Source: Ophioderma brevispina (lineage: Eukaryota; Echinodermata; Ophiuroidea; Amphilepidida; Ophiodermatidae). From it: a stretch of 64,000 bases of DNA. Both the position numbers and the translations under genes were made by a program. This document shows, piece by piece, positions 48,313 through 59,039 of the stretch. The stretch covers positions 1-64,000 of the forward strand of contig JAMKCH010049206.1 in NCBI GenBank assembly GCA_023653785.1, in the 5' to 3' direction. The notes under the pieces are model-generated. The model was given only the letters and a program-made list of their open reading frames with translations. It made no database searches and was not told the origin of the DNA. Positions within the stretch are counted from its first letter, which is position 1, and every line of letters starts with the position of its first letter.

Positions 48313-48744
48313 CTGTAAAAATTACAGCGTAATTTACAGTAAAATACTGTAAAAAACTTACTGTATTTGACTGTAATTTGGAAATACAGCAAAATACTGT
48401 AAATTTTATGTTCAGTGTCCAGGCCTATAATGACTCATTTTAAAAGTGGAGCCTTTATTCGAATTATAAGAGCATCAACATTATTATACACAATTATGAA
48501 TTTTAAATTATACGATCAAGTACTAAAATTGACAGGAAAAAAATACTGTAAATTTTACAGGAAAATACTGGCAGCAATTCTGCCAACAAAATCCCGTAAA
48601 ATTACAGGTTTTACAAATATATATGTTTTTATATGTTTTGATTAAATTAATTTTTTCAGTATACTGTAATTTTTACGGTAATTTGTTGGCAGAATTGCTG
48701 CCAGGATTTTCCTGTAAAGTTTACAGTATTTTTTACAGTGTACT
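48309..48744. mobile_element. TA-flanked MITE with CACTGTAAAAA ends
   Basis: TACACTGTAAAAATTACAG at 48309 and TATTTTTTACAGTGTA ending at 48744. The interior repeats TACTGTAAA and TTTACAG words in both orientations, and a diverged inner inverted pair (GGCAGCAATTCTGCC near 48570 and GGCAGAATTGCTGCC near 48687). It abuts the 3' end of the foldback, sharing its terminal bases. Confidence 0.6.
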
Positions 48745-48887
48745 AACCTGGACGTCTTTACCTCTTATCTCTTTTGTGTATGTTATTTTTAGATGTAAAT
48801 ATATCCCTATTCTTCCAATGCCGCTTTAATTGAGGTCATGCAAATGACCCTCTGTTACGAATCCGATCATAACCGTATATCTTACAG

Positions 48888-49214
48888 GTCAAACTTTTCA
48901 ATGGCGAATAACGAATGATGGTAATACGTCGACCTACGCAGGAAGGCTTGAAATAAGAATGGGTCAAGGAACTTGGGGATCTGTTTGTCAACCTTCTGCA
49001 ACCCCGAGCAAAGTCGATGCAATTTGTTCAAATTTGGGATATACTTCGAGAAACGATTATGTTTATGCTTGGGGAGGAGAAAGTCCTGTGCCAATTGTAT
49101 GGGGAAGTCTGGCTCTACCATTCGATAAATCTGGTACGAGATCAGAAAATTTTAACAAGTGGAAAAATGTGCGGTGTCCTTCAGGAAAGGTTGTTCATCT
49201 TGCATGCAAAGCAG
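48888..49214 (+). CDS. SRCR-domain exon 3
   Basis: Acceptor ATATCTTACAG (AG at 48886-48887), donor GCAG|GTACTG with GT at 49215. The exon is 327 bp, phase 1 at both ends, about 109 residues. Hallmarks: YAGRLEIRMGQGTWGSVC (C2), VDAICSNLGY (C3), KNVRCPSGKVVHLACKA (C7 and C8). As in exon 2, the C5-C6 pair is missing, and the middle holds YAWGGESPVPIVWGSLALPF instead of the usual cysteine core. The WGSVC...AICxxLGY spacing leaves little doubt about the fold. Confidence 0.8.
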
Positions 49215-49261
49215 GTACTGAAAGAATCATGTCATGGATTAACACTTAAGTGCCCAAGCTA

Positions 49262-50990
49262 AAACAACTTCCGTTAGTGACCAAGGGGGGAGGGTTCCTA
49301 GGGACCCAACCCAGATAACCACTTTCCCATGGGAGTTTGATCATGACACTAACACAAGTAAATGGGGGTCACGTAAGAACCACATACCCACAATAAAAAT
49401 GAAAATCCGAACTTTTACCTATGACCTATGGCCAATTGAAATTGTCACTCTCCGAAAATAAGTGGTTCGCACATTTCCATCCTCAGCAACTTCAACATAA
49501 GGTTTTGAACCAAAATTCATTATATCTACTCTAGAATAACCAATTAAAATAATCATTGCAAAATAAAGCCAAATTTATACCATCTTGTACTTTTCTCAGA
49601 AACTTCAAATTCACCTTGTAGGCCATGATACGTTCGCAATTTAACGATCTTTTCGTGCTACAGCGCTGGGGATCACTTACTCCCTTCACTAAAATTTTTA
49701 AAATATTATGTAAACCAGGAAAAGCTGTATCTCCAAATGAAAAGAGTGCACATTATTTAGAAAAATGAATAAAATGTCAACTCAATTTACTTCCAGAATG
49801 TCAGTGACCAATATGTACACGTAAACTCAAGCGAACAATAGAGCTAATGATATTCAACAATCAACCTAAAAACACTTCAGATCTTTTCTCCACAGGGTAT
49901 GCAGGTCCATTGTTACTGTCCACACTGTTGAAAAGATTTCAAGCTATATCAGGTGTTATGACTTCCCCATATTGAGCTCTAGTATCTGTTCATAACTTAA
50001 AGGTCAACATATTCACCTCGCTCATGATTTTTAAAAATGTAGGTCGCTGAATACCATTGCCTTTCTTGGTAAAAATTGAATAGAAATATGGTTTTTCATG
50101 GTTTTAAAGACAATAACTTGCGGATTTAGGTTACGCACAAATTAGGTCAGCCCTTGTCAAAGTTAATGAAACACACAATAGAATCTCAAGATTTCTTTTT
50201 ATCGCGAACGAGGAAAGAACTCGCGCCAATGCAGCAAAGACATATCATTCGAAATCTGTTCAACTGCATGCACAATAACAATGGACCAGATGTAAAAGAA
50301 TGTGAAGTGTGTTCCGGACCGATTATTGAGTATCATTAGCATCATTGTTCGCTTGAGCACGTTGAAGTTATGTCTATCCATTGGTCACTGACATTCTAGA
50401 AATAAATTCAGTTGACATTTTATTCATTTTTCTAAATAATGTGCAACCCTTTCATGTGGGGACAAAGCTTTTCCTGGTTAAAATAATATTGTTTTAATTT
50501 TAGTGAAGGAAATAAGTAATCCCCAGGTCTGGAGCACGAATATTTAATTAAAAGGCCAACATTGTATCATGTACCATGGCCTATTGGTCTTTCCCATAGA
50601 CACAGTTAAGAGCACGGTCATGACAAAATTAAAATTGATGCTATTCGCATATAAAAGGTTATTTAAGTATTGCTAATTATTAATTTGTTGCCTCCTAAGG
50701 TATATATCTAAGCAAATAAATCCCAAGATTTAATTACTTTATTTTTTAATTAGTAAAATATCGTGATTTTTTCACTTCCGTCAATGCCCGTGGGACGGGT
50801 CCTAGGGCCCCCGACCTACTTCTTCTAATGAAGCCGTGGGCGGATTTATTTTTTTTGTATCAGGAGAAGCGTATTCATAAATCAGACAATTAGCAAAAAA
50901 CTCCTTGAAAAATTTGATTACGTAACCGAGAAATCGCAAAATATCAATGTTGGGTACAATGCCCCCCTCCTGGGCACTTAAGTTTTACAG
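49262..50990. repeat. Interspersed repeat F, copy 2, split by an insertion
   Basis: 49520-49619 and 50578-50990 together match 5630-6150. The block between is inserted. A TTCCTAGGGACCC word at 49293 resembles TCCTAGGG at 50800. Located in the intron between SRCR exons 3 and 4. Confidence 0.6.
49620..50578. mobile_element. Insertion in repeat F with TAGGCCATGrTAC ends (element O, copy 3)
   Basis: It begins TAGGCCATGATAC and ends in the reverse complement of TAGGCCATGGTAC. Inside, the order of blocks follows the O-plus-inner element at 40.1-41.4 kb, with strong divergence: a CCATTGTTAnTGTCCA block, a GCGAACGAGGAAAGAA-like block and a TTGACATTTTATTCATT block. The target may be duplicated as TTG; this is uncertain. 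Confidence 0.5.
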
Positions 50991-50994
50991 ATAA

Positions 50995-51401
50995 TATTTA
51001 TTATGTTGGTTTGAAATTAGATTTACAACTATTAAACCCAAATCTTAGAAGGACATGATAATGGTAAGGAAATTTTATCTTTGGTGCAAAGTTTGATGGT
51101 ATTTCTTTTTCTATTTTTTTTTTTTATTTAAAAAAATGTTTCCCCAATCCAAAACGTAACCAAATTGGACATTTCAAATTTAAAGAGATTTTATTTTTAA
51201 ATGAATTGAATATTTGGTTTAAAAGCAAAAAAAAAAAAAAAAAAAATCGATTTTAATTTAATGGCAAATATGAAAGACAGGACTCTCGCATATATTCATT
51301 GGTTTCTTTGCCTATCATTACTCTCTATTACATAACTACTTGTAAGTTTGCGATTGATATGTAGACGCTTCTTCTCTAAGACTGCCCATAATTTGTTTCA
51401 G
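50995..51401. other. Low-complexity intronic stretch
   Basis: T-rich run at about 51107-51127 and A18-19 at about 51228-51246. No exon. Confidence 0.5.
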
Positions 51402-51696
51402 GAAGTGCGCAAATCGGAACATTCCGCTTAATGAACGGTACATCCGAAAACGAAGGCCGATTGGAATATAAATTTCATAATCAACATCAGTGGGGCTCTA
51501 TTTGCTCACCTTTGCAGGACGTTGACAAAGAACTAGGGGAAATATGCCACCACCTCGGGTATTCTACATTTTTATCTTACTACAGATACGCAAGATTTGG
51601 AAGAGGGGAAGGTCTTATTACTTTTACATTGACAGAAAAATCTATTTAACCCCGTGTTATTACAGGAATATTTCAGTCTTCGTTGCTTACCAACGA
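51402..51696 (+). pseudogene. SRCR-domain exon 4 with a one-base frameshift
   Basis: The acceptor is TAATTTGTTTCAG (AG at 51400-51401) and a strong GTAAGT donor sits at 51697. The first part reads FRLMNGTSENEGRLEYKF, QWGSICSPL (C2) and EICHHLGYS (C3), then stops at 51647. Moving one base near the A5 run at 51636-51640 gives NLFNPVLLQEYFSLRCLPT, whose final C sits where C8 lies in exons 2 and 3, and it reaches the donor in phase 1. The length of 295 bp is one more than a multiple of three, whereas exons 1-3 are exact multiples. Either a real inactivating insertion or a sequencing error. Confidence 0.65.
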
Positions 51697-51699
51697 GTA

Positions 51700-52507
51700 A
51701 GTTAACACTAATACATGTACATTACAAAATTGGTTGTCACAAGAGTTTTTTTTTACCTTAGTTTATGTCTTAAAGTCCACACACAATTATGATTACATAT
51801 CATTAGAAAGCTTTTGATATAAATAAAACAAGAAACATTAAATTTTATTTCCAAACTGCTACAGGTAAGTCACAATTAAAAAAGAAAGTTTATTTTCCTA
51901 GACCCCCCCCCCCCCCATATAAAACAAAATGATTTTTTTTAAATTGAGCGCTATGCCTGTGACGTCATTAAAGTAACCGGTCAATAGGTCGTGTACTAAA
52001 CGCACGCACAAATGGTTCAGAAATAAGTTTCGTAGGTCTTTTATCTTCAACCAAATGAGTGAAAGTACAGCCTGAGTCAAAAATATGCAGATGAGAATCA
52101 GTCTTGGGATTTGATGTCGGGGACGTACCACGGATAGTGAAGAGCTAGCCGGGGTTATTTCCCAGTGATGAAATACCCCGGCGAGCGAGGACAACGACGA
52201 AGGTGATACGGGGATACCGCGCGGTGATGCATACACCGTTAGCTGCAACCCGTCATAGCGGAAGAGGACAGAATATATGAGGTGACCAATTAATGAAAAT
52301 CGGTTAGAAAAAAAACAATTTCGGATTGGTAAGTTTAGTGTATGAAAAAGTTAAAAGAAAACTATGGCTCGACGCGACATCGTACATTGTTACGGATAAA
52401 GCATACAGCCACTCAATGTGTAGAACACAATAGACAGATATAATTGTTAGTAACATCATGACTCGAGCTGTACAGTATTTACCTAATGTTTTTGCACCGT
52501 GATCCGT
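51700..52507. other. Unassigned stretch with a C15 run
   Basis: C run at about 51902-51916. The minus-strand ORF 51898-52248 partly depends on it and shows no known domain. No further SRCR exon found. Confidence 0.4.
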
Positions 52508-52542
52508 GTCACCGAAATGAGGTCATCATCGTCCTGCATTTA
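52508..52542. repeat. Target-site duplication, copy at the LINE 3' end
   Basis: GTCACCGAAATGAGGTCATC and following bases match 56380-56413 at all but about three positions over 35 bp. The two copies bracket the minus-strand LINE. Confidence 0.7.
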
Positions 52543-55500
52543 TAATGTTATTGTTATTCAAACCTTTATTATCAACTGCATGCGACAAAATTAGAGAAGC
52601 AGAACAAAGGCAGTACACTCAAGCCCAGGCCGCAGTCTATAGGCATCATAGCAAGATGATGCCCACACTAACGCAGGACTGTAGACGAAACATAAAACAC
52701 AAATGAGCAAAAAATAATCAAATGAAGCAAAAACATGAAGTTGAGCAGAACAAAGAAGGCAATGGAGGGAATGCCGGCAAATGTCAGTAACTAACGCAAG
52801 ATCATATACTAATGGGTTGATCTTCAGAACCAACCCCAAGCCGGCTCCTGTCGAGCATTCCAGATCGTATAGCTGGACAGGATGGCAAAGGACATCGCCG
52901 GATAAGAAATGAAGGAGGCCCTCTATAATCATCGTAGTTATATTTCACCATCAATTTTGAGTTGGTGTTGTACAAACTTACTTTATCAGTAACAGGTGTT
53001 TTGATCCCCAAAAAATACACTTGTATCAGAAAAAATGAGAAGAAAAAAATGAGAAACTTCTGGGGCATGCTCTCTGGAAAAAGGCAAAGCCTGAGCATGC
53101 CTCCATTTCATGACCATTATTACTTTTATGAAGAAACAGGAAGATTTTGCATAGCTGCCCTTAGTTTATGGAGCTTGTAAGTGACGCCTAGATAGACCTT
53201 CGTCCTTCATAAGCTATGAAGAAGCTACAGAGGCAGCCCTATATAACAATACCCAAATCCATTAGCTTATTGAGCTAAGATGTGTACTTATAAACCGTCT
53301 TCACACCGAGCAGACTCTGGAATACAACACAATGGCCATGACCGCGCTATTTATATCATGAACAAGTTAACTATTACTATGAGCTAATAAAATCACAATT
53401 CCCATGGCACAGTTCAATAGCTTTCATTCACCATTGTATTGAACAAACACATCCCATGTATTTTAGTACGATTGATGATACCAGGACTTGAATCGTCAGC
53501 TGTTGTTAATATGTGCTCATCCAAGGCTACTGAACTGAGGCCCTTGGTAGAGTAAGTAGATTAGTGTTTACCGAATAGTGATGTGGTATGGCTTGTATGT
53601 AATAGACTGTTGTTGTTTTTTTTGGCAATTCCATTAGTGTTCCGGCCCCCCAGAAAACAAAAATGCAAAAATAGGGTCTTTCCCCCCAAGAACCAGAATG
53701 CCACTCATATATATGGTTTTAAATAATATAGCGCACATCTTTGCAAAGCGGTATTGTGGTTCTTGGGGGGGAAAGGGTTCAAATATAGAAATTCCAATTA
53801 CCAATTTAAGCCTGTATTATAACTTTACATAAAAACGACTTTTGGGAATTTATGTAAAGTCTGATTTTTTTAAACTATCAAAAGGTAAACTTTAAGCAAG
53901 TCGCTTTATGTTGCAAAACGTTTCACGTTCATCCGTTCTCATGAAAACTATAGCGGGCGTCCTTCATTCCTTATCCGGCGATGTCCTTTGCTTAGTTCCC
54001 TCGCAAATGACTTCTTTGATTTGGCTCCAACAAAAGAGAAAAACCTTGTCATGTGTCCAACATTATCAGGGGTAATGAGCCCACGTGATCACAAGTGAAC
54101 CCATATACACAATGTCGGAAACTAGGTCAAGGTTTTTCTTTTGTTTACGATCATAGGATTTGGTAATGTTCTGATCAAGAGGTACAGTAAGTTCGGCTAG
54201 ATGATGTATTTCTTTGATTTGTTCTAAATAACAAGATTTAAGGTTCAGTTTGACACAATGATACTAACAGGCAGAGTTCCCCCTGTTGTTGTAAAGCCGG
54301 CAAGATCGCTAAATATCATGATGTCATCGTCGTTCTTTGCGGTGATAAGTCCTTTGAGTGTGGTTACGACGTGCCGGAGAATGGAATTGTGGCGCCATGT
54401 GAACGCCTTGGGTAGAGATACAGAGCAGTTATTTAAAACATGAAGTAGAGTTTCATGATTACCGCAAAGTTTGCATTTTGTTTGGATCTTTTCCCCAAGT
54501 TTTGAGGCTGCTGAAAAACTAGGCAAGTAGTCAATGGCAGGCCATTACGACCAAAAGCTGGCAACCCCCCGGGGGAGATCATATATTATGGATCTCCAGG
54601 TCAAATCATTCTCCTTCAGCTCAATGATCTTAAGGAAATTACCCTGCTGAACTAAGGGTCTGATATAGTCGCGCCAAAAGGCGAGACGGTTAGCCGTGAC
54701 AAGCTTTTTTGACACTTTGCTTAACCTGAGACCATTTGGATCTTACTTGCGGGAACTGGCCAGTGGCTAGGGTGTAATTTTTTGTGCCATGTTACTGAAC
54801 CAAACTTAATCTTCTTGCGCTTCCATTCAGCTTCCCTATTGAGTTTGGACTAGAGGACATGTACAACACGATCATCAGCTTTCGCCATACAGCGGGCGTA
54901 GGCTAGGGTGTGGGATTCGAGATGGAGCTCGGAAATACGAGGGAACCCCATACCATCCGGGTTGTGCAGGATAGCCGGGGTTGGTCCGCGTGGTGGAAGA
55001 CCTAGGAAAGCTTTGATCGTGTTTGTATGGATGTGGTCAAGCCTTCAAGTGTCTGTTAATTCGGATATGAAGAATGTATCTCATGGACGGGAATGCAATG
55101 GTGTATAAAACGAAGTTTGTATCCATCCCGAATCATGCATGATGAAACATTAGATATTATGGGTTCAAGTTTACATTTGATAATTTCATTGATGTCTTTG
55201 TATTTGCCAGAGAAAGTAATATTGCTTCCAAGGAACTTCTCTGGAGCGTCTTTTAAGGATTTCAGGACATTATATCCGAGACTGAACGTACAATCGTCAG
55301 GTTTTCCTGATCGAATAGAGATTGATTTGCACTTTACTGGTTTAAGAGTCAGATTCATTGAACTAGTAATATCATAGATCTCATTCATGATTTTCTGATT
55401 GTGACGTTTATCTGCCGTTATCAAGCAAAAATCGTCGGCGAACGGTAATGTTATATACCGGCAACCATCAAGATGATTATACCCATACCTATCTTCCATA

Positions 55501-56379
55501 GTTTTAAGGTGCTGGATGATAGGGTTAAATACCGCTAGAAAAATCGTTGAAGATAACGGGTCACCTTGAAAGACACCCCTTTTGAAGTCAAATGGAGCAG
55601 ATATCCAACCGGGACCTTTAACTTGGCCTTGGATATTTGAATACAGGTTTTCAACATATGTACAGATTGAATTTGGCAAACCGTTTCTTGTAAGGTATGA
55701 TGAATGAGGTTATGTTCTACCGAACCGAATGCATCGGTGAGGTCAAAAAACGTGACATGGATGGTTTTCTTCTTATGTCTTGCATTGGTCAGTAACTCAT
55801 TCATCACAATGTTGTTCAATACACCCGTTTATACCTTTGATAAAAGCTTTTTGCGTATTAGAATCCAAGAGATTATTACCTAACATGTACTCGGATATTC
55901 TATCAGATAAAATCTGATGATACACTTTTCCTATACAAGAAGTCAATGAAATCATTCTAAAGTTCTGGGGATCAGATGTGTCACCAGCTTTGTGGATCAA
56001 TGAGACGGTGCTTGTTGACCAGCTGACCGGTGTGTCACCGTCCTCCATCAACTTGGTGAACACGGTGGCTAGAATATGGTGAGTAGCTGGTAGCTTCCGT
56101 AGAATGCCATAAATTATTCCGTCTGGTCCTGGGGCGAAGTAGGTTTCTTGTTTTGCAAGATAGTCTTAATGTCTTTCGGACTCACAGGTTCGAGATTAAA
56201 CGGGGTCGAAGCGGGAACTTGTAGGTATGGAAACCAGTTAAGACATTCTAGGTGAACCCGGTAGCCGGCTATATTTAGATGAGAAATAGTTAGTTAGTAG
56301 GCCTCTATTTTTTGTGAAAACGCGTGTTTCTCCACTGGGGTTTGGTCAATGATGCCATTGGTACAATGTTGGCAAACTT
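52543..56379 (-). pseudogene. R2-superfamily LINE (REL endonuclease), 5'-truncated
   Basis: Minus strand, from 56379 downwards. A first piece is KHAFSQKIEAY, then VSPKDIKTIL. RT motifs follow: TVSLIHKAGDTSDPQNFRM (about 56000), KAFIKGINGC (about 55830), TFFDLTDAFGSV (motif A, about 55740), RGVFQGDPLSS (motif B, about 55570) and LPFADDFCLI (motif C, about 55435), with STISFSGKYKDI-type thumb sequence after it. Next come a CX2CX7HX4C finger (CKLCGNHETLLHVLNNC, about 54475-54425), RHNSILRHVV, and the endonuclease piece AELTVPLDQNI...LDLVSDIV (about 54200-54110). An untranslated tail of over 1 kb ends with AATAACAATAACATTATAA. Stops and at least four frame changes make it inactive. Coding sequence reaches the very 5' border, so truncation happened at insertion. 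Confidence 0.8.
53678..53775. repeat. Imperfect hairpin in the LINE 3' tail
   Basis: CTTTCCCCCCAAGAACCAG with ATGCC following (53678-53702) pairs with GGTATTGTGGTTCTTGGGGG and following bases (53750-53775), separated by about 47 bp. Confidence 0.6.
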
Positions 56380-56413
56380 GTCACCGAATGACGTCATCAT
56401 CGTCATGCATTTA
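56380..56413. repeat. Target-site duplication, copy at the LINE 5' end
   Basis: Starts GTCACCGAATGACGTCATC. See the partner at 52508-52542. Confidence 0.7.
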
Positions 56414-57019
56414 CACTGTAATTGGGCTGTTTGGGGCGTATGGAAAATACGGGAAAATAGTTAAAAATTTAGCAGTTTTTAAGCCCTCACGTCTTTATAA
56501 AAAACAGATAAAAATCGAAACTGTATTCTGTTCATTTCCTAAGGTCACCAGCTTTCTATTGAGATGCAATCATAATTTCGTGGTGTGTGACTTTAAACAT
56601 ACTGCCCTTGGTTTGCAATACACGTGCCCAGTCTTGCATGTACGATGTGTCTGCACCGAAGATTTTCTAAATGAAGATAGGACACCCATAGTTTGTACGG
56701 CAAACGATATAACACACTTCTACGTCAGCCAATTACCAATTACCTGCCAGTTGGCACTATTTCCAAAGTAGCAAACTGAACTGCGTCCGACCGCGACTTG
56801 TCAGATTTTAAACTTGCCGTTTGTTTTACAATAAACAATCTTTTGTTAGGGGGAAGTCAGGAGGACAAAGGGACGAGGCTGCCTATTTCTTAATGTCCAT
56901 GTAATGCTAAAGCAAATCATCAGAAAATAACTTATGTCTTTTCATTGTCTTTAGGGAATTTGAACAAAAAAATGAAGATTTGTTATAAATGCTGTAAATT
57001 ATTCAAGAAACCCCAACAT
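56414..57019. other. Unrecognised stretch with a cysteine-rich ORF
   Basis: The + strand frame to 56771 has eight cysteines in its last 80 codons, including LLRCNHNFVVCDF, YTCPVLHVRCVCTED and PITCQL. It shows no family pattern I can name and has no clear splice acceptor. It lies directly beyond the LINE target site, so it may be part of the old host sequence. Confidence 0.2.
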
Positions 57020-57059
57020 TAAATAGCTCACACATTGAAATATGCGGATGCGTCGTCTT

Positions 57060-57312
57060 ACTACCAGACAATAGGAGCGTCCTTCCCCATGGAAGTCCAC
57101 TTTCGTTCCACAAAAAAAAAGGAGGAGTGTCCCATCTCCTTGCGTTTTAGGCGTGTTATTCTGATTGCAGTGGGGCATTTTCCATTCGCCGTCTTAGTTT
57201 ATTCATACCAGGCCTTTCTGTACACTTGCATGGATATGAGATCGCTCCAAAGCCAAAATCTAACGAAATGAAGTCCGGTGACCTCCACGGCCATTCTATC
57301 GGATGACCAAGC
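57060..57312 (-). pseudogene. Mariner-like transposase C-terminal fragment
   Basis: Minus strand reads GLGHPIEWPWRSPDFISLDF, then GFGAISYPCKCTERPGMNKL and RRRMENAP. The WPxRSPDxxxLDFxxxGxxK pattern holds the third catalytic aspartate region of mariner-type (DDxD) transposases. Upstream catalytic blocks are absent and the frame is broken. Only a relic. Confidence 0.6.
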
Positions 57313-57349
57313 CCAACTACCCTGTCAAGGAAAACGATTATAAAGCCAG

Positions 57350-57691
57350 TTAGGCGACGAAAAACAGAAAACCCTGTTTTACGGGCGAGCGGACCTTTTG
57401 AGTAGGGTCGGTCGGTCGGGCGAATTTTTTCTTTTTTTAATTTTTTTCTTTTCTGGAGCTAAAAATTGGCTTAAATAGCCCCAAAATCTGGAAAAATCAA
57501 GAGAAAAAATGAAAAAATTTTTACAAACAAATTTTCTTTAAAAATTTGCCAAAATTGATAAATTTGGGCTAAAACAGGCTGATTTTAAATGATTTTTGGA
57601 AAAACTAAAAAAAAAAAAAATCTTGCAAAACTGAAAAAAATCAGGGTCGGTCGGGCCCGTAAAACAGGTTTTTTTATTTTCGTTCGCCTTA
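57350..57691. mobile_element. MITE with about 34-bp TIRs and TTA duplication (Harbinger-like)
   Basis: TTA (57350-57352) precedes GGCGACGAAAAACAGAAAAC. The right end in reverse complement is GGCGAACGAAAATAAAAAAA, followed outside by TTA (57689-57691). Both TIRs reach CCTGTTTTACGGGC. Insert 336 bp. A 3-bp TTA duplication and GG-starting termini fit PIF/Harbinger. The interior is A/T-rich with GGGTCGGTCGG at both sides. Confidence 0.7.
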
Positions 57692-58943
57692 CGAACTATT
57701 ACTCATATCTTTGAGCTCATATATGAACTTGTAAAAACCAGGCCCATCAAGCAGCTCCATTACGCTGTTATTAAAAAAATACGCCGCAAGTGGGGCTCTC
57801 ATGGTTGATAATGCTCAGAAAAGTATTAGCCCTTTTGAGGTTAGTAAAGGGCCGACTCAGCGATTCCAGAAGAAGAGGGCGCCCTCAATTTTCACACCAA
57901 ATCGTGTTTTTTTGGCTTCTACACAATTGCTGGTTCCATTATACTAATCACTGTGTGAATAACTAAGTCAATTCGAAGTAATTCATATTGAAAATCCACA
58001 CCTTTGTGTATACAATTAGGGATCCGGAACTTTTGGTATACAAAGGTTATCCTTGGCGCACAAAATTTATTGTGCATTAAATGTTACTGCATGAAAGCTG
58101 CGATAAGGAATAATATGTTTGCAGCTGTCAAAACAACATTTAATAAAACAATGTCATCCTGATACTTCATGGAAAACACGTCATTGAATCTTGACTTGAA
58201 TCAAATACACGTACTGTTGCCCATAAAGTTGACTCAAAATATGTTAGCCACCTTTTTTTTGAATGATTCTTACAGTGTGAGTTATTATGATATATAGGGT
58301 GTATTTGTATATCGAACACTACTTGACTGATCAAAATGACTTGTATCAAATTTCAACTATACATTGAATATTTTATAACAGTCAGCCCTGCATGTTAAAT
58401 TTTGCACCTTTGTCTTGTTTTATACCTGTTATTACACCATGTCCTTTGTATTATGTCATTGTCATTGTCTTTGCCACGTATTGTCGGGGTGACAAGTACG
58501 ATCGACGTCTGCTTTGACTGGTTCTCCCCCCATGATGTCCATTGTAATCTGATTGTGTATGGAAAATAATAAACTGAATTACTGAATCAGTCTCTTCCGA
58601 GCACATCACCATGAAATTAGCCCACAATTGACAGAGGCAAAGTCTGGCCGGAACCTTCACTTGATTTCTAGACATGTTCAACTCTATCAACAAAGAAAGA
58701 CCGGAATGACTGGCATGATCAGCGTCCGGGTTAATCGCGAGTTTAAACCTTGATGAATCAAAGTGCGTGTTTGGAATGTTCTGAGAAGTGGTCTGTGAAA
58801 AAGCCACGTTTAGCATTAACGATGAGTTTACTGAGCTTGTCCTGAATAATAAGCGAATCAGAACTGGTTGTGCCATCTACGCCCAAGACGCCTCCGAACC
58901 CGCCTCCCATGGTGGTAGACGTTTCATATAGAAGTCCCATCTG
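57692..58943. other. Unassigned stretch
   Basis: The minus-strand ORF 58451-58876 overlaps another ORF in a different frame (58758-59030). Neither shows a known domain. An alternative is decayed repeat sequence. Confidence 0.35.
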
Positions 58944-59037
58944 ATGCAAATGAGGTATTACAATTGATTCCGTCATGCGCTGTGTGACGTTGTGCAGTAG
59001 TGCTTGACGGAATGAATGGCAATACCTCATTTGCTCA
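58944..59037. repeat. 94-nt imperfect hairpin
   Basis: GCAAATGAGGTATTACAATT with GATTCCGTCA following (58945-58974) pairs with the reverse complement of 59007-59036, GCAAATGAGGTATTGCCATT with CATTCCGTCA following. About 26 of 30 positions match, and the loop is about 32 nt. Confidence 0.7.
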
Positions 59038-59039
59038 AT

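Noticed and set aside
52591..52932. Leucine/cysteine-rich minus-strand ORF
   Set aside because: Falls in the 3' tail of the LINE, downstream of its endonuclease; no motif.
55056..55679. 207-codon ORF as a host gene
   Set aside because: RGVFQGDPLSS and FADD motifs show it is LINE reverse transcriptase inside a truncated element with target duplications.
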